A stretch of 64,000 bases of DNA, from NCBI GenBank assembly GCA_902520885.1, contig CABYPW010000006.1:52865-116864 (forward strand), given 5' to 3'. The DNA comes from an uncultured SAR116 cluster alpha proteobacterium (GTDB taxonomy: Bacteria > Pseudomonadota > Alphaproteobacteria > Puniceispirillales > Puniceispirillaceae). Shown here piece after piece: positions 44,510 through 52,729 of the stretch. Made by a program: the position numbers and the translations under genes. The first letter of the stretch is position 1, and each line of letters starts with the position of its first letter. Under the pieces are notes generated by a model. That model was not told the DNA's origin and searched no databases. It saw only the letters and a program-made list of their open reading frames with translations.

Positions 44510-45229
44510 TCACTGAAACTGTTCGGTTAAGTGAGAACGAGTCTTTTCTAATCTCGCCAAAGTTCCTATGTCACAAAAATAACTTTGTGTTTCAAAGGCA
44601 GCAATTTTTCCATGCTTGTTCGCAAGTAAATCTCTGGCTATGTCTTTTAATCCCGTGAATTCCTTCTTTAGGGATTTAATATACTTACTAGAGAAAAAAT
44701 AAACAGCTCCATTTGCTAGATTCGTTTTTGGGTTTCTAACTTTTTCTTCAAATTGTAATACTTCACCATCGTCTTTAATGAGCATTGTACCACAATTTTC
44801 CGGTTCATCTGTTCTAAATGCTAGAATTGACATGTCAAAATTATAACAATTTATTTTTTCTAAAGAGAATTTGAGAAAATTATCTAAATCCTCTTCATAA
44901 TAATTATCACAATGTATTACCAACAAATTTTTGTTATCCCGATGTTTAATTAGATTAAAAAATGTACCACCAGTTCCAATTAATTCTTCTTCAATAATCG
45001 GTATAATTGGGAATTTATATTTTTGTTGTTTAATGAAATTTTCGACAAGTTCTTTTTTATAATGCAAATTTACAAAAACCTCTGAAGGGTTAATTTCACA
45101 GTTATCTATTTTTTCTAACCAATGTTTTAACATTGGTTTTTCGCCTATTGTTACAAGACATTTTGGAGTGGTCTCTGTTAACGGTCTTAATCTCGTTCCA
45201 AAACCTGCTGCTAATATCAAGACGCGCAT
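44510..45229 (-). CDS. Sugar-1-phosphate nucleotidyltransferase (HddC/RmlA-like)
   Basis: A 239-residue NTP_transferase-fold enzyme. The nucleotide-binding signature LAAGFGTRLRPLTETTPKCLVTIGEKPM starts at residue 5, GTGGT near 86, and CDN (metal-binding Asp) in VIHCDNYY. It activates a sugar-1-phosphate as an NDP-sugar; its closest-looking class is the D-glycero-D-manno-heptose or mannose-1-phosphate guanylyltransferases. It overlaps the end of the kinase/nucleotidyltransferase fusion gene by 13 nt, so both are coupled, in line with a GmhA-heptose route. Confidence 0.82.
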   Translation of the reverse strand: MRVLILAAGFGTRLRPLTETTPKCLVTIGEKPMLKHWLEKIDNCEINPSEVFVNLHYKKELVENFIKQQKYKFPIIPIIEEELIGTGGTFFNLIKHRDNKNLLVIHCDNYYEEDLDNFLKFSLEKINCYNFDMSILAFRTDEPENCGTMLIKDDGEVLQFEEKVRNPKTNLANGAVYFFSSKYIKSLKKEFTGLKDIARDLLANKHGKIAAFETQSYFCDIGTLARLEKTRSHLTEQFQ

Positions 45230-46689
45230 GAATATATAGCTTCTATTAGGTTTTCAGATGATATTGGATTATTCCCCACAGAAGATACTTGAATACCCGC
45301 TGCAATAGAACCAATGAATGCTGCATGCCAAATATCTGCTCCAAGGCCCAAAGCCAATGAGGCTGCTGTAAACATTGAGTCCCCTGCTCCAGAATTATCA
45401 CGGCAAACACTGGCAAATGCCGGAAGCCTGTCTACACCCTCCGCATTTTCAATGTTTTGACCATTTTGAATCAAAACACCATCCTGACCAAGTGTGATAA
45501 ACGCATTTTTTGCCTCTGATTTTTTAATCAAATTATAAGCTAAGGACACTATGCCTGACTCTTTATCATTGAGGGCTAATCTTGCTTCGTGTTCTGTTGG
45601 TGTTATCAAGTTCATTCTTTTGAACCTGCTGATATCGCCAAACTGGGATGATGACTGACTGTCTGCCGTTATAACTATCTTATTCTGATTTGCTAGTTCA
45701 CTGAGCTTATTTACTAATTTATTAGGCAATATCCCATAATTAAAATCTGACAAGATAATGATGTTCGCATGTTTTAAATAACTTTTAACTTCACTAATTA
45801 CCAACTCAATTAATTCTTTTGAAATATTTGCCTCAACTAAATCTGATAACCTAAGAAGCGTTTTTCCTTCACACTTTAGTCTTGTTTTTGTAGTAGTTTT
45901 TCTTGAGGTATCATAAAGTATACTGTTATCCACATCATATTGTGATAAAAATTTTGTAGTTAATTGACTATTAGTATCTTTTCCCACGACCGAGATTAAA
46001 CGAGATTTTGCATTCAATCCTCTAGCATGAGCTGCCACGATACCAGCGCCCCCAAGAAAACTCTCGTCTCTAGTTGGTTGAACAACTATTGTTGGGTCTT
46101 CTTTGCTCATACCTAATGGTCGGCAATATCGATAAACATCAAGAATAATATCACCAATTGTTAAAGCCTCAAGTTTTGAAAAATCTTCTATAATTTTTAT
46201 AATGGCTGACTTAGAAATATTTCTTCTGTGAATATATTCTTTTATCTCTTGTGAGTCCCACGGAATACGAAATTCTATTTTTTCATTTTCAATATTTGCA
46301 CCAGTCTTTTCGTTTCCTGCGCTAAATATAAGTTCTCCACCCCAAGATTTTACTATTTTTTCAATATTATCTGCATCTCTAAATTCAGGGCCCTTAATGA
46401 TTAGTGACGGTTTTAAATTTGATAAAACTTTTTTCAAATTATCATTAATTAAAAAAACTCTTGCTTTTTTTGAATAAGCCCTCACAGCAGCCAACCTGAC
46501 TTCCTCCGGCATATAGGCCTTTTCGCCAGCAAAGCTATCTGAAAAAACACCAATTACGAGATGTTTTTTCTTACTAGCTGCAAAATCAAGAAACCGCCTA
46601 TGACCGGGATGAAGAATATTAAATACACCTGAAACAAAGGTAGTATGTGCCCCATCATCAATAAAAGAAATCTTTTTTACTTGACCCAT
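45217..46689 (-). CDS. Cytidylyltransferase-like/PfkB kinase fusion, HldE with reversed domain order
   Basis: Numbering is from the TTG at 46707; the more probable start is ATG 46689, 18 nt in (490 aa). Domain 1 (about 20-130) is an RfaE2-like nucleotidyltransferase: SGVFNILHPGHRRFL with HxGH at 33-36. Domain 2 (about 178-490) is a ribokinase/PfkB kinase: FLGGAGIVAAHA at 217-228 and DNSGAGDS at 437-444 with catalytic D443. E. coli HldE has the kinase first and the nucleotidyltransferase second; here the order is swapped. Expected chemistry is phosphorylation of heptose-7-phosphate at C1 and nucleotidyl transfer. A GmhA-like gene is nearby at 47855. Confidence 0.82.
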   Translation of the reverse strand: MGQVKKISFIDDGAHTTFVSGVFNILHPGHRRFLDFAASKKKHLVIGVFSDSFAGEKAYMPEEVRLAAVRAYSKKARVFLINDNLKKVLSNLKPSLIIKGPEFRDADNIEKIVKSWGGELIFSAGNEKTGANIENEKIEFRIPWDSQEIKEYIHRRNISKSAIIKIIEDFSKLEALTIGDIILDVYRYCRPLGMSKEDPTIVVQPTRDESFLGGAGIVAAHARGLNAKSRLISVVGKDTNSQLTTKFLSQYDVDNSILYDTSRKTTTKTRLKCEGKTLLRLSDLVEANISKELIELVISEVKSYLKHANIIILSDFNYGILPNKLVNKLSELANQNKIVITADSQSSSQFGDISRFKRMNLITPTEHEARLALNDKESGIVSLAYNLIKKSEAKNAFITLGQDGVLIQNGQNIENAEGVDRLPAFASVCRDNSGAGDSMFTAASLALGLGADIWHAAFIGSIAAGIQVSSVGNNPISSENLIEAIYSCAS

Positions 46690-46758
46690 AGTTTTCAGAG
46701 ACTCCAAAAGTTGAATTTAATCGATGTCTAAAAATCTTCACTATCTTTCAAAACATTT

Positions 46759-46775
46759 TGCACTTTTCATGCCAA
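46759..46775 (-). promoter_or_regulatory. Sigma-54 promoter for the heptose kinase fusion
   Basis: Minus-strand TTGGCATGAAAAGTGCA: full TTGGCAT and GG-N10-GC spacing, with GTGCA in place of TTGCA. Predicted start near 46748, about 60 nt before ATG 46689. Confidence 0.7.
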
Positions 46776-46809
46776 TTACCATTTCCGTTTAACCTCCCGT
46801 CAAATATTT

Positions 46810-46826
46810 TTGGCATTAATTTTGCA
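46810..46826 (+). promoter_or_regulatory. Sigma-54 promoter for the sugar cluster 46858-55163
   Basis: Reads TTGGCATTAATTTTGCA, complete in both halves with correct spacing. Predicted start near 46837, 21 nt before the SDR gene at 46858. It diverges from the minus-strand site at 46759-46775. Confidence 0.82.
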
Positions 46827-46857
46827 CATAATTATTTAAATCTTTGAGGTTGTAACT

Positions 46858-47841
46858 ATGAAAAAGAATATATTTATTACTGGAGGTTGTGGTTACAAGG
46901 GTAGCAAGATTGTACCGACTTTATTAAAGTCAGGACATAGAATAACAGTCTTTGACACCACTTGGTTCGGAAATTATCTTCCCTCTAACGCAAATTTATC
47001 TGTTAAATCTGGTGATGTAAGAAATTTAAAAAATCTATCTCTCGAGGGGTATGATACTGTCATTCATTTGGCGTCAATAGCAAACGATCCATGTGGGGAC
47101 TTAAATCCAACACCTACATGGGAAATTTCAGTATTAGCCACACAACAATTAGCTGAACTTGCCATTTCAGGCGGGGTAAAAGATTTCATTTATGCTTCTT
47201 CCGGAAGTGTTTATGGGTTAAGTGATTCTGAAAAAGTTACTGAAAAAGAAAAATTAGTTCCTCTTTCTATTTATAACAAAACTAAGATGTGTGCGGAAAG
47301 AATTCTACTAAGCTATTCTAAAGCCTTAAATCTAAAAATTGTAAGGCCTGCAACAGTTTGCGGTTTGTCTCCGAGGATGAGGCTGGATGTGGCTGTAAAT
47401 ATGCTTACGGTGCAAGCATTGCAAAATAAGAAAATTACGGTACTTGGTGGCGAACAAATTAGACCAAATATTCATATTGACGACTTAGCAGCTCTTTATA
47501 AATTTTTCGTTGAGGCAGAAGAAAGTAAAAATGGAATCTATAATGCAGGCTTCGAAAATCTTAAAATTATTGAAATTGCAGAGATGATTGCAGGAAAAAC
47601 TGGTGCAGATATTCAAATCAAAGAATCAAATGATCCAAGATCTTACAGGTTGTGTTCTGACAAAATTCTAGAAATGGGTTTTAAACCTCAAAAAACTGTT
47701 ATGGATGCTATCTCAGAAATTTCTGAGGCCTGGAAAAAAGGAATTATCACAAATAAACCAGAGTGGCATACCGTAAGTTGGATGCAAAAAAATAATTTTG
47801 GCCCTGAAAAATTCTCACCTCAGTTTGCCTTAAGCGCTTAA
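46858..47841 (+). CDS. NAD-dependent sugar-nucleotide epimerase/dehydratase (SDR)
   Basis: A 327-residue extended SDR. The NAD-binding motif is GGCGYKG (residues 9-15), substrate-side ASSGSVYG at 113-120 and the catalytic YxxxK at Y139/K143. It acts on an NDP-sugar as epimerase, dehydratase or dehydrogenase; the exact reaction is not clear. It is the first gene of an eight-gene plus-strand operon behind a sigma-54 promoter. Similar genes accompany GmhA and HddC homologues in heptose clusters, so an NDP-heptose substrate is a reasonable inference. Confidence 0.82.
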   Translation: MKKNIFITGGCGYKGSKIVPTLLKSGHRITVFDTTWFGNYLPSNANLSVKSGDVRNLKNLSLEGYDTVIHLASIANDPCGDLNPTPTWEISVLATQQLAELAISGGVKDFIYASSGSVYGLSDSEKVTEKEKLVPLSIYNKTKMCAERILLSYSKALNLKIVRPATVCGLSPRMRLDVAVNMLTVQALQNKKITVLGGEQIRPNIHIDDLAALYKFFVEAEESKNGIYNAGFENLKIIEIAEMIAGKTGADIQIKESNDPRSYRLCSDKILEMGFKPQKTVMDAISEISEAWKKGIITNKPEWHTVSWMQKNNFGPEKFSPQFALSA

Positions 47842-47854
47842 GAAAGGAATTAGA

Positions 47855-48466
47855 ATGCCAAATGAAATAAAGCACCTTGATACTTTCTCTGGATCAAAGA
47901 ATATACTTGGATATATAAATGGAATGAAATCTCTTTTGACCAAAATAGATATTGAATCCGTTGTTTCGTTGCGTGATGCTCTCTTTGAATGCTGGCAAGG
48001 CAACAAAACTGTTTACCTTGCAGGTAATGGGGGAAGCGAATCTAACGCAACTCATTTGGCAAATGATTTTATTTATGGCCTTGAAAAAAGCACTTTTTCG
48101 AAAGGACTAAAAGCTGTTTCTTTATCAACAAATTCTTCAGTTTGTTCGGCTATTTCAAATGATGAAGGATATGAGCATATTTATTCCAAACAATTAAATG
48201 CCCTTGCAAATGAGGGTGATATATTATTGGTTTTTAGCGGCTCAGGCAGTTCTAAAAATATTATTAATGGTCTTAAAACGGCAAAATCACTTGGCCTAAA
48301 AACAGCAGGTTTTCTGGGTTTTGATGGGGGAAAAGCAAAGAAACTGCTCGATATCTGTATTCACACAGAAACTTACAATATGCAATTGAGCGAAGATATT
48401 CAAATTATTTTAGGCCACGCAATCTCTCTAGATTTAATAGATATTTTTAAAAAAGATAAAAGCTAG
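47855..48466 (+). CDS. gmhA: GmhA-like sedoheptulose-7-phosphate isomerase (SIS domain)
   Basis: A 203-residue single SIS-domain protein of GmhA length. The phosphosugar-binding signatures AGNGGSESNATHLANDFIYGLEK and LVFSGSGSSKNIINGLKTAKSLGLKTAGFLGFDGGK are clear. GmhA converts sedoheptulose-7-phosphate to D-glycero-D-manno-heptose-7-phosphate, the substrate of the HldE-type kinase encoded across the divergent promoter. A C-terminal histidine/glutamate region (AISLDLIDIF) fits the family. Gap to the upstream SDR gene 13 nt. Confidence 0.85.
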   Translation: MPNEIKHLDTFSGSKNILGYINGMKSLLTKIDIESVVSLRDALFECWQGNKTVYLAGNGGSESNATHLANDFIYGLEKSTFSKGLKAVSLSTNSSVCSAISNDEGYEHIYSKQLNALANEGDILLVFSGSGSSKNIINGLKTAKSLGLKTAGFLGFDGGKAKKLLDICIHTETYNMQLSEDIQIILGHAISLDLIDIFKKDKS

Positions 48467-48474
48467 AGCCTAAA

Positions 48475-49485
48475 ATGTCAGAAAAACAAGAAAAATATTG
48501 TGTGTTAGGCGCAACGTCTTTTGGGGGACGAGCTACTATAGAATCTCTTCTTAAGGAAAAACATGAGGTATTGGCCATTGCGAGAAGAGAAACACCAAAA
48601 AAACCGTTCACCATCAATAATTATGGTTCAAAAAAATTGAATTGGATAGTAGCAGATATTGTTACAGACACTAAAAAGATCATTTCAAGTATTAATAAAT
48701 TTAAGCCTGATTATATTATAGACTTTATGGGCCAAGGCATGGTTGCACAAAGTTGGGAGTCACCAAATCAATGGTATAATACAAACATAGCAAAAAAATC
48801 GGAAATGCTTAAAGGACTCAATTGGAAAGAATTTCTAAAATTATACGTAAGAATATCTACCCCAGAGGTTTTTGGTTCAGTAGACGGCATAATAACGGAA
48901 AATAAATCTTTTAACCCTTCCACTCCTTACGCTCTATCGCATGCCACCATCGACCAACATATGAAATTGATGGCAAATCAAACTAATTTTCCTTTTATAA
49001 TTGCTAGATATGCAAATTTTTATGGTCCCGGGCAACAACTCTACCGGATTGTTCCTAAAGCAGCTTTTTTTGCCTTAACTAATAAAATGCTTACCCTAGA
49101 TGGTGGAGGTATCTCCGAGCGAGCATTTATTTATAAAGATGATATTTCTTCCTCCTTGAATGCCCTAATAGCTAATGGAAAAATTGGAGAATCCTATCAT
49201 TTTTCAGATACAGATTGCGTTTCTATAAGACAAGTTGTGCAGCAAATCGCAGAGTGCTGTGGAATCGAATTTAAAAATTTTACTAAAAACGGCGCTGAAA
49301 GAACAGGTAAAGACCAACGCTATTTTATGGACATAAATAAAGCAAAAACCGAACTTGGTTGGAAACCCAAAGTGTCGCTTGAAAATGGCATCAGTGAGAC
49401 TGTTGAGTGGGTTACAAAATCTCTTAATTGCATTAACCCCCATTTACTAAATTACCACCATAAATATAGAGAATCTTATGAATAA
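48475..49485 (+). CDS. SDR-family NDP-sugar dehydratase/epimerase with altered active site
   Basis: A 336-residue extended SDR resembling GDP-mannose/NDP-sugar 4,6-dehydratases: RISTPEVFGS at 127-135, ARYANFYGPGQQLYR at 177-191, DGGGISERAFIYKDDI at 209-224 and a C-terminal GWKPKVSLENGI. Two deviations stand out. The N-terminal nucleotide-binding loop is GATSFGG (12-18) rather than GxxGxxG, and the catalytic YxxxK is Y152-A-L-S-H156, with His for the usual Lys. DNA at the codon reads CAT. Function may therefore be changed (for example to a binding role or altered redox step). It overlaps the following aminotransferase gene by 8 nt. Confidence 0.78.
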   Translation: MSEKQEKYCVLGATSFGGRATIESLLKEKHEVLAIARRETPKKPFTINNYGSKKLNWIVADIVTDTKKIISSINKFKPDYIIDFMGQGMVAQSWESPNQWYNTNIAKKSEMLKGLNWKEFLKLYVRISTPEVFGSVDGIITENKSFNPSTPYALSHATIDQHMKLMANQTNFPFIIARYANFYGPGQQLYRIVPKAAFFALTNKMLTLDGGGISERAFIYKDDISSSLNALIANGKIGESYHFSDTDCVSIRQVVQQIAECCGIEFKNFTKNGAERTGKDQRYFMDINKAKTELGWKPKVSLENGISETVEWVTKSLNCINPHLLNYHHKYRESYE

Positions 49486-50629
49486 AATTAGAAATTTTCT
49501 TCCAGAACAATATGATATGGACCAGTTATATTCTATTAAACATAATTACTTATCAGAACAATTTTCTGATTACAAAAACATTTTTGAAAAAATTGAAAAC
49601 GTTGTTTTAAATAATGACTTTACGCTTGGTAGAGAGGTTGACGAATTTGAGCAAAACATAAGCTCGATGATTGGAAGTAAATATTGTATTGCGGTTGGAA
49701 GTGGAACCGATGCTATTAGACTTTCATTATTAGCTTTAGGAATTAAATCAGAGGACGAGGTTATTACCACGCCCTACACCTTTCATGCTACGGTTGGCGC
49801 CATTGCTACTGCAGGGGCTAAACCTGTATTTGTAGACTGTGACGAAGATTTCAATATAGATGTAGAAAAAATAAGGGCCGCGATTACTGAAAAAACAAAA
49901 GCCATTGTCCCAGTTCACTGGGCTGGGAGACCGGTGGACCCGCAATCGTTTCAAAAAATATCATCTGAATTTTCAATTCCAATTGTAGAAGATGCTTGTC
50001 ATGCAATTTTGGCAAGTCGATCTGGGATAAATGCTGGAACTATTGGACAAATAGGCTGTTTTTCCCTTCATCCTCTGAAGAATCTCAATGCCTGGGGAGA
50101 TGGTGGATTTATTTGTACTGACGACAAAGCGATTGAAGAAAAACTTCGTCTAATGCGTAATCATGGTCTTGAAAGTCGGGATTCCTGCGTCTTATTTGGA
50201 TATAATTCTCGTCTCGATACCTTGCAAGCTGTTGTTGCAAATCATTTGTTATTGAAACTTCCAAATTTGACCAAAAAGCGAATTAAAAACGCCCATATGC
50301 TTGATAAAATGTTAGGTAAAATAAAGCAAATATCTCTACCATTACGGTCAAAAGAAATAAATGAAGTTTTTCATCTTTATTGTTTTCAGGCCAAAAATCG
50401 AGATGAATTAGTAGAATTTCTCATTTCTAACGGTATAGATGCAAAAAAACACTACCCAATCCCTATGCATCTTCAAAAAGCCGCAACCTATTTGGGATAT
50501 AAAAAAGGTGACTTCCCTATCGCTGAAAGGTTAGCGGACTCTACAATTTCACTTCCAGTTCATGAGTTTGTATCGCCTGAACAAATTGAAAAAATGGGTA
50601 ATTTGGTTCGGAGTTTTTATTATGGATAA
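49478..50629 (+). CDS. DegT/DnrJ/EryC1/StrS-type sugar aminotransferase (first)
   Basis: A 383-residue PLP enzyme. Signatures: AVGSGTDAIRLSLLALGI (72-89), PVHWAGRP (145-152), VEDACHAILA (170-179) and the PLP-binding lysine K201 in FSLHPLKNLNAWGDGG. It transfers an amino group from glutamate to a keto-NDP-sugar. Its sequence is related to the next gene, suggesting an old duplication; two aminotransferases imply either two amino groups or two sugars. Overlaps both neighbours by 8 nt. Confidence 0.9.
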   Translation: MNKIRNFLPEQYDMDQLYSIKHNYLSEQFSDYKNIFEKIENVVLNNDFTLGREVDEFEQNISSMIGSKYCIAVGSGTDAIRLSLLALGIKSEDEVITTPYTFHATVGAIATAGAKPVFVDCDEDFNIDVEKIRAAITEKTKAIVPVHWAGRPVDPQSFQKISSEFSIPIVEDACHAILASRSGINAGTIGQIGCFSLHPLKNLNAWGDGGFICTDDKAIEEKLRLMRNHGLESRDSCVLFGYNSRLDTLQAVVANHLLLKLPNLTKKRIKNAHMLDKMLGKIKQISLPLRSKEINEVFHLYCFQAKNRDELVEFLISNGIDAKKHYPIPMHLQKAATYLGYKKGDFPIAERLADSTISLPVHEFVSPEQIEKMGNLVRSFYYG

Positions 50630-51752
50630 AATCAAAGTTCCTTTTGTAGACTTAAGCAGATTTTACAAAAATCACAGAGATAAAATTCTTGAACTTACAG
50701 ATCAAGTAGGTAATTCTGGAATATATATTCTCGGAAATATTGTTGAAGAATTCGAAAGAGATTTTGCCACTTATTGTGGGGTAAATCATGCGATATCTGT
50801 TGGCAATGGCACAGATGCATTGGCTCTATGTCTTCACGCACTTGATATTGGTCCAGGTGATGAGGTAATTATTCCAGCTAACTCATTTATAGCAACTGCA
50901 GGAGCGGTTGTGGAAGTAAGAGCAATACCAGTCTGTGTGGATGTAGACACTGAGCAAAATATTAGCATTGATGCCATTGAAAAAGCAGTTACTCAGAAAA
51001 CAAAGGCAATTATTGTTGTTCATCTAAACGGTAATCCTGCTAGAATTGAGAAAATTGAACAAAGATTCAAAAACACAAATATCAAGATCATAGAGGATGC
51101 TGCCCAATCAATTGGTGCAGAAATTAATGGTAAAAGAACTGGTTCATTTGGTGAATGCGGCTGTTTTTCTCTTCATCCACTAAAGAATTTCCATATGTTT
51201 GGAGATGGCGGAATGATCACTACGAATTCCACCGAGATGAAGATTAAATTGGATAGGTTACGAAACCACGGGCTTATAGACAGAAATAAGTGCGAAGAAT
51301 TTTCAAGAAACTCTAGGCTTGATGCATTGCAGGCTAATTATGGAAAATATCTCCTTCCTTATCTTGAAGACTGGACTGAGAGGGTTATTAAAATTGCAGA
51401 GTATTATCATTCTGAATTTAAAGAGTTTTGTTATGTACCCAAAACAAGAGAACACGTAAGGTCAGTTTATCATAATTACGTAATTCAAACCCAGAATAGA
51501 AATGAATTATCGTTATATCTTAAAGAGAATGGCATAGAAACAAAAATTCACTATCCAATTCCAATAGTTGAACAGCCAGCCTGGCAAAAATTATCAGTAA
51601 AAAGCGAGCCTGTACCCTTCGTTAAAAAACAAAAAGAAGAAATATTGAGCCTACCCATATATGCAGAACTAAATGATATAGAGGTCGAGTATGTAGCTCA
51701 AAAAGTCAAAGGTTTTTTTTTGGAAACTCAACTAGTGAAGGAAGCTGTATGA
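50622..51752 (+). CDS. DegT/DnrJ/EryC1/StrS-type sugar aminotransferase (second)
   Basis: About 376 residues from ATG 50622, which overlaps the previous stop by 8 nt; the frame is open farther upstream but inside the preceding gene. Signatures: PFVDLSRFY (7-15), VGNGTDALALCLHAL (60-74), EDAAQSIGAE (158-167) and PLP lysine K188 in FSLHPLKNFHMFGDGG. Closely parallel to the preceding aminotransferase. The last four bases overlap the E1-alpha gene, so transamination and the TPP step are likely in one pathway. Confidence 0.9.
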   Translation: MDKIKVPFVDLSRFYKNHRDKILELTDQVGNSGIYILGNIVEEFERDFATYCGVNHAISVGNGTDALALCLHALDIGPGDEVIIPANSFIATAGAVVEVRAIPVCVDVDTEQNISIDAIEKAVTQKTKAIIVVHLNGNPARIEKIEQRFKNTNIKIIEDAAQSIGAEINGKRTGSFGECGCFSLHPLKNFHMFGDGGMITTNSTEMKIKLDRLRNHGLIDRNKCEEFSRNSRLDALQANYGKYLLPYLEDWTERVIKIAEYYHSEFKEFCYVPKTREHVRSVYHNYVIQTQNRNELSLYLKENGIETKIHYPIPIVEQPAWQKLSVKSEPVPFVKKQKEEILSLPIYAELNDIEVEYVAQKVKGFFLETQLVKEAV

Positions 51753-52729
51753 AACAAGAGCCCATCACTATTGAAGATTTCAAAGAATTTTTCTCTAAAA
51801 TTGTTCGAATAAGGACAATAGAACAAGCTATAGCAGAACGTTATCACGCTCAGGAGATGAAATGCCCGATGCATTTATCCATAGGGCAAGAGGGTCCTGC
51901 AGTTGCTATTTCCATGCAATTAAATGCTTCGGACAAAATGTTAAGTACCCATAGAAGCCACGCACATTATCTGGCTAAAGGCGGAAATTTAACTATGATG
52001 ATCAGTGAATTTTTTGGTCGCGAAACTGGTTGCAGTGGTGGAATGGGCGGGTCAATGCACCTAATAGACAAATCATGTGGATTTGAGGGCGCAACAGCAA
52101 TTGTGGGGAATACAATTCCTATTGCTGCAGGGGTGGCACTATCCCAAAAACTATCAAAATCTAAAAATATTACCGTAGTGTGTTTTGGTGAGGGTGCAAC
52201 TGAAGAAGGAGTATTTAGTGAAACGCTAAATATTGCCTCTGTTAAAAATTTACCCTTAATTTTCTTCGTTGAGAATAATAGCTACTCTGTATATTCACCA
52301 CTAGCACCCAGACAGTCAATTAATCGTCATATCACTAAAATATCAGAAGCTCATGGAATAAAATCTCTAAAAGGAAATGGTAATAATATTGAAGAGGCTT
52401 TAGCAATTTCATTAGAAGCCACAACATATGTCAGAGAAAAAAGAAAACCATGTCTTATTGAATTAGAGACTTATAGATATTTAGAGCATTGTGGTCCTAA
52501 TAATGATGATCATATTGGATACAGAACAAAAAAAGAAATCGATTTTTGGAAATCTTATGATGTAATTGCCAACGCCAAAAAAGCGATAAAAGAACTGGGG
52601 GTAAGTCCTGACTCCCTAGAAAAATTAATACAGGAAAACACTAAAGAAGAGATTGATAATGCCTTTAGAGAAGCAACGCTGGCACCGTTTCCAAAGATTG
52701 AGAGGAGTATATCTTATGAATATGCTTAA
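51749..52729 (+). CDS. TPP-dependent dehydrogenase E1-alpha-like subunit
   Basis: A 326-residue homologue of pyruvate/branched-chain 2-oxoacid dehydrogenase E1 alpha. The TPP motif runs from GEGATEEG (147-154) to VENN (174-177), and STHRSHAHYLAKGG, GSMHLIDKSCGFEGATAIVG are typical. It pairs with the E1-beta-like gene that begins inside its 3' end (14 nt overlap). No E2 (lipoyl acyltransferase) or E3 is present, so it is unlikely to be a pyruvate dehydrogenase. In avilamycin biosynthesis an E1 alpha/beta pair (AviB1/AviB2) adds a two-carbon branch to a sugar; a similar acyl-transfer role fits this sugar operon. Confidence 0.87.
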   Translation: MKQEPITIEDFKEFFSKIVRIRTIEQAIAERYHAQEMKCPMHLSIGQEGPAVAISMQLNASDKMLSTHRSHAHYLAKGGNLTMMISEFFGRETGCSGGMGGSMHLIDKSCGFEGATAIVGNTIPIAAGVALSQKLSKSKNITVVCFGEGATEEGVFSETLNIASVKNLPLIFFVENNSYSVYSPLAPRQSINRHITKISEAHGIKSLKGNGNNIEEALAISLEATTYVREKRKPCLIELETYRYLEHCGPNNDDHIGYRTKKEIDFWKSYDVIANAKKAIKELGVSPDSLEKLIQENTKEEIDNAFREATLAPFPKIERSISYEYA

